NCBI GenBank assembly: GCA_025656455.1
Contig: JAHXHS010000015.1
Span: 1 to 64,000, forward strand
Direction of reading: 5' to 3'
Source of the DNA: Candidatus Thiodiazotropha sp. (ex Epidulcina cf. delphinae)
GTDB lineage: Bacteria > Pseudomonadota > Gammaproteobacteria > Chromatiales > Chromatiaceae
DNA: 64,000 nt
Shown: positions 25,905 through 35,001 of the stretch, one piece after another
Layout: each line of letters opens with the position of its first letter
Position numbering within the stretch: position 1 is the first letter of the stretch
Made by a program: the position numbers and the translations under genes
Notes under the pieces: generated by a model
Databases searched by the model: none
Seen by the model: the letters and a program-made list of their open reading frames with translations, nothing else
Told to the model about the DNA's origin: nothing

Positions 25905-27881
25905 TCAGGAGGCGTTTTGTTTCACTAACGTCGGTTTTTGCCGTTGGCTGCGATGCAGCGGACGATTGTTGCTGAGGCGGTTGGACATGTTGCGCAATGC
26001 GGTCAACTGCCTGGCCGATTCGGTGTACTGCTCCTGCAGTTCAAGGATACGGTACTGCAGGGTATTGCGGGATTGGCCGATCTTCTGCAGATTGTTCAAT
26101 CGCTTCTCCATCATCTCCTTGTGATCCTTGATCTGCATGACCAGCGGTTCAAGGGTGGTGCTGAGCCAGATATTGATCTCTTCATCGGCGCGCTGGAAAA
26201 TTTCCCGGGCGCGTTTGACCAGCGCGGAGAAGAAACGCTTCACCACAAAATTCTGCTCCATCATGGCGGTCACCGGGCTGTTGCGGAAAATCTCCGCCTC
26301 CTGATGCAGCAATTCCAGTTCCACCCGGTATTTCACAATGGAGAACATCTTGGGTTGCACCACGGCGAAGCCGTGTTCGTTCTGGAATTTACGATAGATG
26401 GAGCGAATAAGCTTGCGGGTCTGCTCACTCTGCGATACGACCTTGAGCATGGTGCGACGGGTCTCTTCAAACAGGCTCTTCATCGAGCCTTTCATGCCGC
26501 TGGTGGTCCAACTGTTGGTCATCTCCTTCCTGCTGTTTTCAATGATCGCGTCCAGGGCGTTCAGACCAAGGGTTTCGGAGAGCTGATCCGCCTGCTGCTT
26601 CAATTGCTTGCGGCTCTGCTGGAAGGTCTCCACGTCTCGCAGATACTGCGCCTGTTCGTTACGGGTCTTTTCCATCAGATTGGTGATGACATCATCGCTC
26701 TTGTCGCTCAGTTCCTCCAGCTCTTCGAGTTGATTTTTGGTGTCGTTGAGCTTGCCCGACAACAGGCTGCGGCTGTTGTCCAGCATCTGTCCGACATCGG
26801 AGCTGACAGTATCGAGAATAATCTGCTGTTTGATATTCAGGACATCCTGGCCCAGATAGTTTTCCAGATCCAACAATCCGCTTTTGTCCAGCAGTGGCGT
26901 TTCATTCTTGATCTTGGCCAAAAGACCTTTCTGGGCGGAGACCGGGAATACCGCCTTGGGTTTGATGCCCAGCATCTCCGCGGTGGAAACCTGCTGATTT
27001 CGTATCGCGTCATGAATATCCGCGTGTTCGCGCAAATCGTCCCAGAGGGTGTCGATCTTATTCAGCACAACCATCAGCCCGCGCTGACGGCCGCTCTGGA
27101 AACCCTTGATGTGGTGTTGCCAGATCTCCATGTCGCTACGGGTCACGCCGGTGTCGGCGCCAAGTACGAAGAGCACCGCTTGGGCGGCCGGCAGCATGTT
27201 CAGGGTCAGTTCCGGTTCAGTGCCCAAGGCGTTGAGACCGGGGGTGTCGAGAATGGTCAGTCCCTTTTTCAGCATTTGGTGCGGGAAGCTGATCAGGGCG
27301 TGACGCCACTTGGGGATTTCGACCATCTCCGGTGGGCGGGATTGGTGCGGATGCAGGTCTGAACTATAGAGGCCGAGGTGTTTCGCCTCCTCAAGGGTGA
27401 CTGTCTTGGTCTGGATCACCTCGTTCAGCGCGGCCTGCATCTGCTCCGCAGACTCCATTTCCAGTGGATAATGGACCCATTGCTTGGCATCCTGCCGCAA
27501 CTGGGTGAGGGTGACATCCTGCAGACGGGTCTCGATCGGTAGGAGGCGCACATAGGCCTCGTCCCGCTCGATGTCGTAGAAGATCTCGGTGGGACACATG
27601 GTGGTGCGGCCCGCATCCGACGGCAACAGGCGCCGGCCGTAATCGGCGAAGAAGATTGCGTTGATCAGTTCTGTCTTACCGCGGGAGAACTCGGCGACAA
27701 AGGCGATAGTCAGCTTGTCGCTCTTGAGGCCGTTCAAGGTATGCTCGATGCGATGCTGGATGTCCGGCGAGGACATGCTGTTCTCCTCCAGCCAGGGGGC
27801 ATACTCCTCGATGGTGTTGACGACATCCTTTTTCCACTGTTCGTAAGCCAGTAACTGTTCTTGAAATCGTACTTTTTCCAT
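25905..27881 (-). CDS. Dynamin-like GTPase
   Basis: This 658-residue protein has a dynamin-type G domain: P-loop AEFSRGKTE at residues 63-71, switch threonines in AGRTTMCPTE, G3 ILDTPGLNAL and G4 LNKIDTLWDD. A long helical stalk with heptad repeats follows (about 370-640), including a central FVVKRFFSALVKR that may touch membrane. Bacterial dynamins act in membrane repair, fusion or vesicle formation and usually come in pairs; here it is single, as in the YjdA/CrfC class. ATG at 27881 is preferred over the TTG six bases earlier. It precedes the ygg-proC genes in the same direction but 107 bases apart. Confidence 0.85.
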   Translation of the reverse strand: MEKVRFQEQLLAYEQWKKDVVNTIEEYAPWLEENSMSSPDIQHRIEHTLNGLKSDKLTIAFVAEFSRGKTELINAIFFADYGRRLLPSDAGRTTMCPTEIFYDIERDEAYVRLLPIETRLQDVTLTQLRQDAKQWVHYPLEMESAEQMQAALNEVIQTKTVTLEEAKHLGLYSSDLHPHQSRPPEMVEIPKWRHALISFPHQMLKKGLTILDTPGLNALGTEPELTLNMLPAAQAVLFVLGADTGVTRSDMEIWQHHIKGFQSGRQRGLMVVLNKIDTLWDDLREHADIHDAIRNQQVSTAEMLGIKPKAVFPVSAQKGLLAKIKNETPLLDKSGLLDLENYLGQDVLNIKQQIILDTVSSDVGQMLDNSRSLLSGKLNDTKNQLEELEELSDKSDDVITNLMEKTRNEQAQYLRDVETFQQSRKQLKQQADQLSETLGLNALDAIIENSRKEMTNSWTTSGMKGSMKSLFEETRRTMLKVVSQSEQTRKLIRSIYRKFQNEHGFAVVQPKMFSIVKYRVELELLHQEAEIFRNSPVTAMMEQNFVVKRFFSALVKRAREIFQRADEEINIWLSTTLEPLVMQIKDHKEMMEKRLNNLQKIGQSRNTLQYRILELQEQYTESARQLTALRNMSNRLSNNRPLHRSQRQKPTLVKQNAS

Positions 27882-27988
27882 GCGCAAGACCCACTGTTTT
27901 ATTAATCGGAACAGATCCTTATCCGCTCAGATCGAAATTTAGGCGGAATGATACGCGAGGAGAGGCGCAGACGCCATATCCTGCTGAT

Positions 27989-28273
27989 TCAGTTCCCCAT
28001 GGGTATCGGCAGATGCCGAGGGGACTTTAATCGCAGACACTTGCTGCGGGAAGTCTCGCCGGAGATCAGGAAAATACGGGAAGGGGGGAGACGAAACGAC
28101 TTGGCGATGAATTTTATTAACCCGGCATTCGCCTTGCCGTCCACTGGTGGAGCGGTGATGGCGACTTTGTATTCATCTTCGCCATAGGGGCCGACAAACC
28201 TGTCCCTGGATGCTTTGGGTTGAATGCGCAGATGCAGGATCAGGTCATCCTGTTCCCAGTGGTGCCAACTCAC
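27989..28273 (-). CDS. yggU: DUF167 family protein YggU
   Basis: The 94-residue protein is a member of UPF0235/DUF167: LHLRIQPKASRDRFVG, VAITAPPVDGKANAGLIKFI and LISGETSRSKCLRL are the family core. Its molecular role is unknown. It overlaps yggT by 4 bases, giving the classical yggS-proC-yggT-yggU operon. Confidence 0.94.
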   Translation of the reverse strand: MSWHHWEQDDLILHLRIQPKASRDRFVGPYGEDEYKVAITAPPVDGKANAGLIKFIAKSFRLPPSRIFLISGETSRSKCLRLKSPRHLPIPMGN

Positions 28274-28848
28274 AGAAAGGGGCTGCCGGTTATCTGCCGC
28301 AGGGGCGGTAGCAGGAGCATTTTCAGCAAAACCAGGCCGATCATCACCAGCATGGGTGACAGATCGAGTCCGCCCATGGGGGGGAGGATCTTCTGAGCGG
28401 GGCGCATCACCGGGCCGGTGAGGCTATAAAGCAGGGCGGTGGCCGGGTTGTAGCCGCCGGGATTGATCCAGCTCAGGATGACTTGTATCAGCACCCCGAA
28501 CAGGAAGATATTGATCAGCAGTTCAACCAGTTCGGGTATCGCCCAGACAACCGGACCGAGCAGGTTCGCGACGTTGCCCGAGATGCTGATCACCAGCCAC
28601 AGTTCAATGGTCTTGAGGAGCCAGGCGAGAATCAGCGATGAGAGGTCGATCCCGCCAACTCCCGGGATGATCCGGCGTAGGGGCTTGATCGGCGGGTTGG
28701 TCGCTTTCACCAGAAACTGCGAGATCGGATTGTAAAAGTCGGCCCTGACCACCTGCAGCAGAAATCGCAGCAGTACGGCAAGGATATAGAGGCCGAACAG
28801 GGTTTGAACGAGAAAAACCAGCGGATTGGTGAAGTAACTGCTGCCCAT
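28270..28848 (-). CDS. yggT: YggT family membrane protein
   Basis: The 192-residue protein contains two YGGT domains, each with two hydrophobic helices and an amphipathic stretch (RADFYNPISQFLVKATNPPI and SWINPGGYNPATALLYSLTG). Homologues are linked to osmotic or potassium homeostasis and, in Gram-positives, to division. It lies two bases after proC and overlaps yggU, so it is in the same operon. Confidence 0.94.
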   Translation of the reverse strand: MGSSYFTNPLVFLVQTLFGLYILAVLLRFLLQVVRADFYNPISQFLVKATNPPIKPLRRIIPGVGGIDLSSLILAWLLKTIELWLVISISGNVANLLGPVVWAIPELVELLINIFLFGVLIQVILSWINPGGYNPATALLYSLTGPVMRPAQKILPPMGGLDLSPMLVMIGLVLLKMLLLPPLRQITGSPFL

Positions 28849-28850
28849 GA

Positions 28851-29711
28851 TTATTGATGTCCCAGTATATCGGAGAGTTCGCGGGAGCGTTCCTCTGCGC
28901 CTTGCAGGGCCTCGCTGAAGAGTTCGCGTAGCTTGCCCGCCTCCAGGATGCCCAGGGCGCGTTCGGTGGTGCCGCCCCGGGAAGTGACCTTTTGCCTCAG
29001 CACGGCAGGGGAGTCGCTGCTCTCCATGGCCATGCGGGCGGCTCCCAGGGCGGTCTGAAGGGTTAACAGGCGGGCAGTCTCTTCATCGAGCCCCATGTTT
29101 CCGGCAACCTCCTCGATGACCTCCATGATCAAAAAGAAATAGGCCGGGCCACTGCCGGATATGGCGGTTACCGCATCCATTTGCGATTCGTCATCGACCC
29201 AGCGTGTGAGACCGACTGCCCGCAAGATGCTCTCTGCCTGATCTCGTTGGGCCTGGTTGACGCCAGGGCTGGCGTGCAGGCCGGTGGCGCCGGATTGGAT
29301 CATGGCTGGGGTGTTCGGCATGCTGCGCACCAGCGCCACGTCGCCGCCAAGCCATTCGCGCAGGGCGGTCTCCTTCACCCCGGCGGCGATGGAGATCACC
29401 AGCGGCTTGGTCCGTTGGATGGTCTCGGCCAATCCTCTGGCCACCTGCTCCAGCACTTGCGGCTTGACCGCCAATACCACCACACCGGCTTCGGCGATGG
29501 CCCGGTTATTGTCGGACTCGGTATGCACGCTGCAGCGAGCGGCCAGCTGCGCCAGCTTGTCGCCGTCAGGGTCACTGACGGTGATGCTCGCCTTATCATA
29601 ACCGTCGGCGATCAGGCCGCTGATCAGACTGGTGGCCATATTGCCGCCGCCGATAAAGGTGATGTTACTGTTTTTCATACTGTTTTTTTGTGTAGAGGCT
29701 AGAGATTTCAT
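28851..29711 (-). CDS. proC: Pyrroline-5-carboxylate reductase
   Basis: ProC reduces 1-pyrroline-5-carboxylate to proline with NAD(P)H. The Rossmann motif FIGGGNMATSLI, AVKPQVLEQV, the SMPNTPAMI loop, SGSGPAYFFL and TSRGGTTERALGILE are all present. The ATG at 29711 overlaps the yggS stop (ATGA) and is favoured by this coupling, though homologues begin near the internal ATG at 29678 (MKNSNITFIGGGNM). Length is 286 or 275 residues accordingly. Confidence 0.95.
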   Translation of the reverse strand: MKSLASTQKNSMKNSNITFIGGGNMATSLISGLIADGYDKASITVSDPDGDKLAQLAARCSVHTESDNNRAIAEAGVVVLAVKPQVLEQVARGLAETIQRTKPLVISIAAGVKETALREWLGGDVALVRSMPNTPAMIQSGATGLHASPGVNQAQRDQAESILRAVGLTRWVDDESQMDAVTAISGSGPAYFFLIMEVIEEVAGNMGLDEETARLLTLQTALGAARMAMESSDSPAVLRQKVTSRGGTTERALGILEAGKLRELFSEALQGAEERSRELSDILGHQ

Positions 29712-30439
29712 TGATTATACTGCCGGGGGCCGAAAATTGCGGTGCCGATGCGCACCAGGGTGGCGCCTTCGGCGATAGCCGCTTCGAGATCGTCGGACAT
29801 GCCCATGGATAGGGTGTCCAGGGGTAAGCGGTCAGTGCGCAGACGATCGCGCAGGATACGCAGTTGCTGAAAGGGATGGCGCCGCGCGGATTCGCTCCCG
29901 ACCGGTGCGGGAATGGTCATCAACCCCCTGACCCGGATATTGGGCAGCGCCGCATAGGCGGGCAGCAGCTCCGTCAGTTCATTTTCGCTGTGCCCCTCCT
30001 TGGTGCGCTCTCCGCTGGTGTTGACCTGCAGGCAGACATCGAGCGGTGGGAGGTGGGGCGGCCGCTGGTTGCTCAGCCGGGTGGCATGCTTGAGGCTGGC
30101 GATACTGTGGACCCAGTGGAAATACTCGGCAATCTGGCGGGTCTTGTTGCCTTGGATTCGACCGATGAAATGCCATTCCAGGTTCAAATCTTCCAGTTGT
30201 CCCATCTTGCTTATCGCCTCCTGAAGGTAGTTTTCGCCGAACAGACGCTGTCCAAGACCCGCCAAGGCGCGAATTTCGTCGACGCTTCGGGTCTTGCTGA
30301 CTGCCAGGAGTTGCGTACTGCCCGGCTCGCGGCGACAACCGGCTTCCGCCTGACGGATGCGATCCCGCACATGATTGTAACGCCGATGCAGGCCGTTTGG
30401 GGTCTGTAAGGTGCTATCGGTCACTAAACGATTTTGCAT
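29708..30439 (-). CDS. yggS: PLP homeostasis protein YggS
   Basis: YggS (PLPBP) binds pyridoxal phosphate without catalysing a reaction and balances vitamin B6 and keto/amino acid pools. The PLP lysine is in LLAVSKTRSVDEI; FGENYLQEA, EWHFIGRIQGNKTR, CLQVNTSGERTKEG and LSMGMSDDLEAAI are family hallmarks. The 243-residue length is a little above average because of a longer N terminus. In pilus-bearing gammaproteobacteria yggS is commonly divergent from pilT, as here. Confidence 0.96.
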   Translation of the reverse strand: MQNRLVTDSTLQTPNGLHRRYNHVRDRIRQAEAGCRREPGSTQLLAVSKTRSVDEIRALAGLGQRLFGENYLQEAISKMGQLEDLNLEWHFIGRIQGNKTRQIAEYFHWVHSIASLKHATRLSNQRPPHLPPLDVCLQVNTSGERTKEGHSENELTELLPAYAALPNIRVRGLMTIPAPVGSESARRHPFQQLRILRDRLRTDRLPLDTLSMGMSDDLEAAIAEGATLVRIGTAIFGPRQYNQ

Positions 30440-30463
30440 GAGAGCGGTTTTTTCTTCAGAGTT

Positions 30464-30728
30464 AGTGTAGTGTCCTATACTGTTTGACGTTTTCAGCGTG
30501 ACGAGAAGCCATTAGCCGCTAGGCGCGTTGCGCCGGGAATGGCGCGCCCTTTCCAAGCAACGCAACAACGCGGATGATGGCTTCTCGTCGCGCCCGAAGG
30601 GAGGCCCACAAATGACTCAATCCCGCGTTGCACCGTTTGACAAGGGCCTGCCATTGCCTGCACGGTGCGCCTTGGCTTGAGTCATTTGTGGGCCTCTGAT
30701 AACGTCAAACAGTATAGGACACTACACT
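30464..30728. mobile_element. Three-way-junction element, copy A (between yggS and pilT)
   Basis: The 28-bp terminal arms (AGTGTAGTGTCCTATACTGT plus TTGACGTT at 30464-30491; exact complement 30701-30728) are perfect. Inside are hairpin 1 with arms 30500-30512 and 30577-30589 (GACGAGAAGCCAT) and hairpin 2 with 20-bp arms 30601-30620 and 30677-30696 (GAGGCCCACAAATGACTCAA). The linker 30590-30600 reads CCTTCGGGCGC on the minus strand. TTAG flanks both sides (30462-30465, 30728-30731), a YTAR-type duplication. There is no coding frame. The pilT leader lies beyond (30732-30917), where no clear promoter was recognised. Confidence 0.85.
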
Positions 30729-30917
30729 TAGTATATTATCCACAAGAGATGCGGTCAGGCTAACGCCATTTCAAGTCAATCTTAAGTTTTTGACAATCTA
30801 AACTTATCGGTTTTCAGGTCGATAACCGGGTACTGTCACATGAGTTATGACAGGATAGCGAGACAACGCGCAGCGCGCTTGATCGAGCGCCTTTTGTCTT
30901 TCACAACGGGGGAATGA

Positions 30918-31952
30918 ATGGATATCGCTGAACTTTTGGCCTTCAGTGTCAAGCATAACGCATCAGATCTGCATCTCTCTGCCGGTTTGCCGCCGATGAT
31001 TCGTGTGGACGGCGACATTCGGCGCATCAATGTTCCCGCGCTTGAACACAAGGTGGTGCATGCCCTGGTGTATGACATCATGAATGACAAGCAGCGCAAG
31101 GATTTCGAGGAGTTTCTCGAGAACGACTTTTCCTTTGAGATCCCCGGTTTGGCGCGGTTTCGCGTCAACGCCTTCAACCAGGCGCGCGGCGCCTCGGCGG
31201 TATTTCGCACCATTCCCTCCAAGGTGCTGACCCTGGATGACCTTGGCTGTTCCCCCATATTCAAGGAGATCGTGGACGTGCCGCGTGGCCTGGTGTTGGT
31301 CACCGGGCCCACGGGCTCGGGAAAGTCGACCACCCTGGCTGCGATGATGGACTATAAGAACGACAATGACTATTCCCATATCCTCACCATCGAGGACCCG
31401 ATCGAGTTCGTCCACGCCAGCAAGAAGTGTCTTATCAATCAGCGCGAGGTGCACCGCGACACCCTGGGATTCGCCGAGGCCCTGCGTTCGGCCCTGCGTG
31501 AGGATCCGGACATCATCCTGGTCGGCGAATTGCGTGATCTGGAGACTATCCGCCTGGCGCTGACCGCCGCCGAGACCGGCCATCTGGTATTCGGCACCCT
31601 GCACACCAGTTCCGCGGCCAAGACCATCGACCGGATTATCGATGTCTTTCCCGCGGGTGAAAAGTCCATGGTGCGCTCGATGCTCTCCGAGTCGTTGCGC
31701 TCGGTTATCGCTCAGACCCTGCTGAAAAAGATCGGTGGCGGGAGAATCGCCGCCTGGGAGATCATGATCGGTACGCCAGCCATCCGTAACTTGATTCGAG
31801 AAGACAAGGTGGCGCAGATGTATTCCGCCATCCAGACCGGTCAGGCGGCAGGCATGCAGACCATGGACCAGGCGCTGAAAGAGTTGGTGCAACGAGGTAT
31901 CGTGAGCCGTTTGGACGCCAAGACCAAGGCGCAGAACAAGGATCAGTTCTAA
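30918..31952 (+). CDS. pilT: Type IV pilus retraction ATPase PilT
   Basis: PilT is the hexameric motor that depolymerises type IV pili, driving twitching motility and DNA uptake. In 344 residues it has the N-terminal PAS-like domain (SDLHLSAG, RVDGD), Walker A GPTGSGKST (residue 130 on), the Asp box EDPIEFVH, Walker B IILVGELRD, the His box TLHTSS and the C-terminal AIRNLIREDKVAQM motif characteristic of PilT. GGGGG precedes the ATG. It is followed by pilU in the same direction. Confidence 0.97.
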   Translation: MDIAELLAFSVKHNASDLHLSAGLPPMIRVDGDIRRINVPALEHKVVHALVYDIMNDKQRKDFEEFLENDFSFEIPGLARFRVNAFNQARGASAVFRTIPSKVLTLDDLGCSPIFKEIVDVPRGLVLVTGPTGSGKSTTLAAMMDYKNDNDYSHILTIEDPIEFVHASKKCLINQREVHRDTLGFAEALRSALREDPDIILVGELRDLETIRLALTAAETGHLVFGTLHTSSAAKTIDRIIDVFPAGEKSMVRSMLSESLRSVIAQTLLKKIGGGRIAAWEIMIGTPAIRNLIREDKVAQMYSAIQTGQAAGMQTMDQALKELVQRGIVSRLDAKTKAQNKDQF

Positions 31953-32080
31953 TCGGGGTTTTACTCCGGTGCGGTGCGGTGCGGTCGTGATGGCGCCGTC
32001 TCATATAGCAACTGCGCAGACACCCCGAGGTCGAAACAAGCGGAGTGTTGCGCGAGACAGATTGCGAAGAGGACAAGATT

Positions 32081-33205
32081 ATGGAACTGAATTCACTGTT
32101 ATCCATGATGGTAAAAAACAAGGCGTCCGATCTGTTCATCACAGCCGGACGGGAGCCCTCCATCAAGGTGGACGGAAAGATACTTCCGGCGAACAAAACG
32201 CCATTGACGGCCAGGCAGACCAAGGCTTTGGCCTACAGCATCATGACCGATGCCCAGCAAAGGGAGTTCGATGAGACCAATGAGTGCAACTTCGCCATCA
32301 GTGCAAAGAATATAGGCCGTTTCCGCGTCAGCGCCTTTATTCAGCGGGATGCCGTCGGCATGGTGCTACGCCGCATCGAGACCCGAATCCCCACCCTCGA
32401 GTCGCTCTTTCTGCCGCCGATACTGCAGGATCTCTCCATGGCCAAGCGCGGCCTGGTGATCTTTGTCGGCGCCACCGGCACGGGTAAATCGACCTCACTG
32501 GCGGCGATGATCGGCTATCGGAACACCCGGGGCGACGGACATATCATCAGTATCGAGGACCCGATCGAATACATGCATGATCACAATAGTTGCATCATCA
32601 CCCAGCGTGAAGTCGGTATAGACACGGAATCCTACGCAGTTGCGCTGAAGAATACCCTGCGCCAGGCGCCGGATGTGATCCTGATCGGTGAAATCCGTAC
32701 CCGTCAGACGATGGAACATGCCATTACCTTCGCCGAGACCGGTCATCTTTGTCTTTCGACCCTGCATGCCAACAACGCCAATCAGGCCCTGGATCGCATC
32801 ATCCACTTCTTTCCCGAAGATGCGCGTGATCAGATCTTCATGGATCTGTCGCTCAACCTGAAGGCGGTGGTTGCCCAGCAGTTGATTCCCAAGGCTGACG
32901 GGAATGGTCGGCGAGCGACTATCGAGGTCATGCTCAACACCCCATTGGCCGCCGAGCTGATTCGCAAGGGTGAGATTCATAAGCTCAAGGAGTTGATGAA
33001 GCGCTCGACCGAACATGGCATGATAACCTTCGATCAGCACCTCTATCAGCTCTACGAAGAGGGTATCATCAGCTACGAAAATGCCTTGGCATACGCCGAT
33101 TCCGCCAATGACGTCCGCCTGATGATCAAATTGGGCGCCAACCAGGCTGGCGATGCATTGGTGGATGGTCTCGACGGCATTACCTTGGTGGACGGAAAGC
33201 ATTGA
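32081..33205 (+). CDS. pilU: Type IV pilus retraction ATPase PilU
   Basis: PilU is a PilT paralogue that works together with PilT to retract pili under load. It is 374 residues with Walker A GATGTGKST, EDPIEYMHDH, IILIGEIRT-like Walker B VILIGEIRTRQTMEHAI, and TLHANNANQALDRI, the PilU-specific variant of the His box. The ATG at 32081 follows GAGGA at proper spacing; an upstream ATG would add 12 residues. The 128-base gap after pilT is compatible with readthrough. Confidence 0.96.
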   Translation: MELNSLLSMMVKNKASDLFITAGREPSIKVDGKILPANKTPLTARQTKALAYSIMTDAQQREFDETNECNFAISAKNIGRFRVSAFIQRDAVGMVLRRIETRIPTLESLFLPPILQDLSMAKRGLVIFVGATGTGKSTSLAAMIGYRNTRGDGHIISIEDPIEYMHDHNSCIITQREVGIDTESYAVALKNTLRQAPDVILIGEIRTRQTMEHAITFAETGHLCLSTLHANNANQALDRIIHFFPEDARDQIFMDLSLNLKAVVAQQLIPKADGNGRRATIEVMLNTPLAAELIRKGEIHKLKELMKRSTEHGMITFDQHLYQLYEEGIISYENALAYADSANDVRLMIKLGANQAGDALVDGLDGITLVDGKH

Positions 33206-33240
33206 TGAACCCGGCAGTTTCCGCACGGACACTACCTAAG

Positions 33241-33282
33241 GATTGTCAGTCCGCAAATGAACGCCAATTAGCGCAAACGGGG
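33241..33282 (+). repeat. Partial copy of the ISL3-like subterminal motif
   Basis: The stretch contains GTCCGCAAATGAACGCCAAT followed by TAGCGCAAA, matching the subterminal motif of the elements at 3801 and 9131. No GGCTCTTCC end is found next to it, so only a fragment remains. Confidence 0.5.
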
Positions 33283-33342
33283 AATTACTTTTCGGGCTTG
33301 AATCCCCGGCACTGCCGCCGGCAGCCTCAATGGCCGAATGGT

Positions 33343-33798
33343 TTAGCTTTTTTCGAGAAATAGCTCGGCCATTTGATACTGCCTTTCCGACTCGTTGGCG
33401 ATCATTCCTTCGTCGTTGAGTATCATTTCGCAATTCTTGGCCATACGCGCCTGCATGGCCGCTTTCCAGGCAGCCTTTGAGCTGTTTTGGTCGTCCGGCG
33501 ACAGCGAGGCCGCTGCGGCTGCCGCAACGAAGTGTTCCGCCTGGGCGGCCCAGTCTGCATCGCTGCCGCAGGCGGTATAGGTTTGGGTGGCGAAGGTCTT
33601 TACCGCTCTATAGGCCGCTTCCAGCTCTGCAGGCGACAGATCCGGGGTGGCGGCGGCTTCGATGGCGCGAACGATACGCGGATCCTTGCTCAAGTGGCCT
33701 ACATTCGCCACAAACCTGCTTCCCAGTTCTCTTTGCTGATCGGGCGTCAACTGACTGATCGCCTCGCGCAGACGTTGATCGTTAGTGATGTTATGCAT
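33343..33798 (-). CDS. Conserved hypothetical alpha-helical protein
   Basis: I do not recognise this 151-residue protein. It is alanine-rich and helical throughout (RLREAISQLTPDQQRELGSR at the start; AAWKAAMQARMAKNCEMIL near the end), has no signal peptide or membrane helix and contains two cysteines. GGAGGG precedes the ATG. It stands alone between pilU (convergent) and the DUF1820 gene. The codon use is like that of its neighbours, so it is likely a real gene. Confidence 0.75.
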   Translation of the reverse strand: MHNITNDQRLREAISQLTPDQQRELGSRFVANVGHLSKDPRIVRAIEAAATPDLSPAELEAAYRAVKTFATQTYTACGSDADWAAQAEHFVAAAAAASLSPDDQNSSKAAWKAAMQARMAKNCEMILNDEGMIANESERQYQMAELFLEKS

Positions 33799-34069
33799 TT
33801 TGAACCCTCCCGGCCGGAATCTATCGACCGCAGATTAATACCAGTTCGATTAGTGCCTGAATCCTTGAGGTCAAGGCGATTAGCGTGTGCAACACACCTT
33901 CATCTGCTTATCATAGGTTCGTCCTTGCCTGTTGCTCATGATTTAGATCAGTTAATTAGGATGTTCCGAAGTTGCGGTAGAGACCGTTTCTTGCTTTCAA
34001 GCAAGGCGATGATTGCCTGCTGTTGAGTCTCTTTTGCCCAATCCAAGGCTCGCTTGCCATCAAAATCTT

Positions 34070-34405
34070 CTATTTATCAGGTCTCTTCTTAGGGTCGAGG
34101 AGATGGTTGGGAAAGGGGGTTATGTTTGAATCCGAGTCAATTTCGATGATTTTCCCCGGTCCATGTTCCTGTTTCTCCACTTCATCAATGCGTATCACAG
34201 CATGGATGGGGATGCGGGTTCGGTGTACGCCAGAAAACTCCTCTTTCAGTTTTTCAGCGGATGGATCGACTACCAGGGAACTGGTTTCCTGGAAAATCAG
34301 GTCTTCCACCTCGACAAAGCCGTAGAGTTCACCTTGCCGTACTGTACGGGCAAAGATCTCGTAGACTTTTCCCTGGTTTAGAAAAACGATTTTAAATATG
34401 CGCAT
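34070..34405 (-). CDS. DUF1820 family protein
   Basis: The 111-residue protein matches DUF1820: FKIVFLNQGKVYEIFARTVR, GFVEVEDLIFQETSSLVVDP, EEFSGVHRTRIPIHAVIRID and a C-terminal D-S-D-S-N-I-T-P-F-P. Function is unknown; the family is restricted to gammaproteobacteria and relatives. AGGAGAGG lies before the start. No operon partner is visible. Confidence 0.9.
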   Translation of the reverse strand: MRIFKIVFLNQGKVYEIFARTVRQGELYGFVEVEDLIFQETSSLVVDPSAEKLKEEFSGVHRTRIPIHAVIRIDEVEKQEHGPGKIIEIDSDSNITPFPNHLLDPKKRPDK

Positions 34406-34455
34406 GGCTGATTCTGTTGCTCTAGGAGAGGTATTTTATTAACCCGGCAACCTAA

Positions 34456-34744
34456 TGTGGTGTAACGTATAAACTGTACCAATCAGAGGCCCGTCAATGC
34501 CTCAAGACCAGGCACAGCGCGCAGACAATGGCAGCGCCCTTGTTAAGCGCTGCAACGCAGGATTGAGGCATTGACGGGCCTCCCTTCGGGCGAGACGCTA
34601 AGCCGTCATCTGCGTTGTTGCGTTGCTTGGAAAGGGCGCGCCATTCCCGGCGCAACGCGCCTAGCACCCCAAGGGCACTTCCTTCGGGGCGCAGCTAACG
34701 GCTTAGCGTCTCGCTGATTGGTACAGTTTATACGTTACACCACA
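34456..34744. mobile_element. Three-way-junction element, copy B
   Basis: Terminal arms of 31 bp (TGTGGTGTAACGTATAAACT and on, 34456-34486; 34714-34744) are perfect complements, flanked by CTAA on both sides (34452-34455, 34745-34748). Hairpin 2 has 20-bp arms 34486-34505 and 34563-34582 (GAGGCCCGTCAATGCCTCAA); the linker CCCTTCGGG is at 34582-34590; hairpin 1 has 17-bp arms 34590-34606 and 34698-34714 (GCGAGACGCTAAGCCGT). The hairpin 1 loop is almost identical to that of copy A, in opposite orientation. The element itself sits between inverted ATTAACCCGGC (34438-34448) and GCCGGGTTAAT (34755-34765), so it may have landed inside an older palindrome. Confidence 0.85.
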
Positions 34745-34941
34745 CTAATATGTCGCCGGGTTAATATAACCTGAATCCACAATTCGGATTTCAATATGAG
34801 CCTGTTGCGGTACGTTGCAGCGGGAGCTTTAGAACGTGTCGCAGTATAAGTGATCATTGTAAAGGATTTATCTACAGGCGTTGGGGGACGAAAAGCGAAA
34901 GTTGGTTTTGCAGGCATGGGATAGTAATGTTTAAACAATTG

Positions 34942-34987
34942 TTGACACATTTTTCTGATATGTTAGTATCTACATATGTTTATATGT
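34942..34987 (+). promoter_or_regulatory. Promoter and palindromic operator of the AbrB-type antitoxin gene
   Basis: TTGACA (34942-34947) and TAGTAT (34964-34969) are 16 bases apart. Immediately downstream ACATA-TGTTTA-TATGT (34972-34987) is a palindrome overlapping the expected start site, a good candidate for autoregulatory binding by the SpoVT/AbrB-type product. The rest of 34766-34941 shows no feature. Confidence 0.55.
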
Positions 34988-35001
34988 TGTCGAGGTGAAT
35001 G

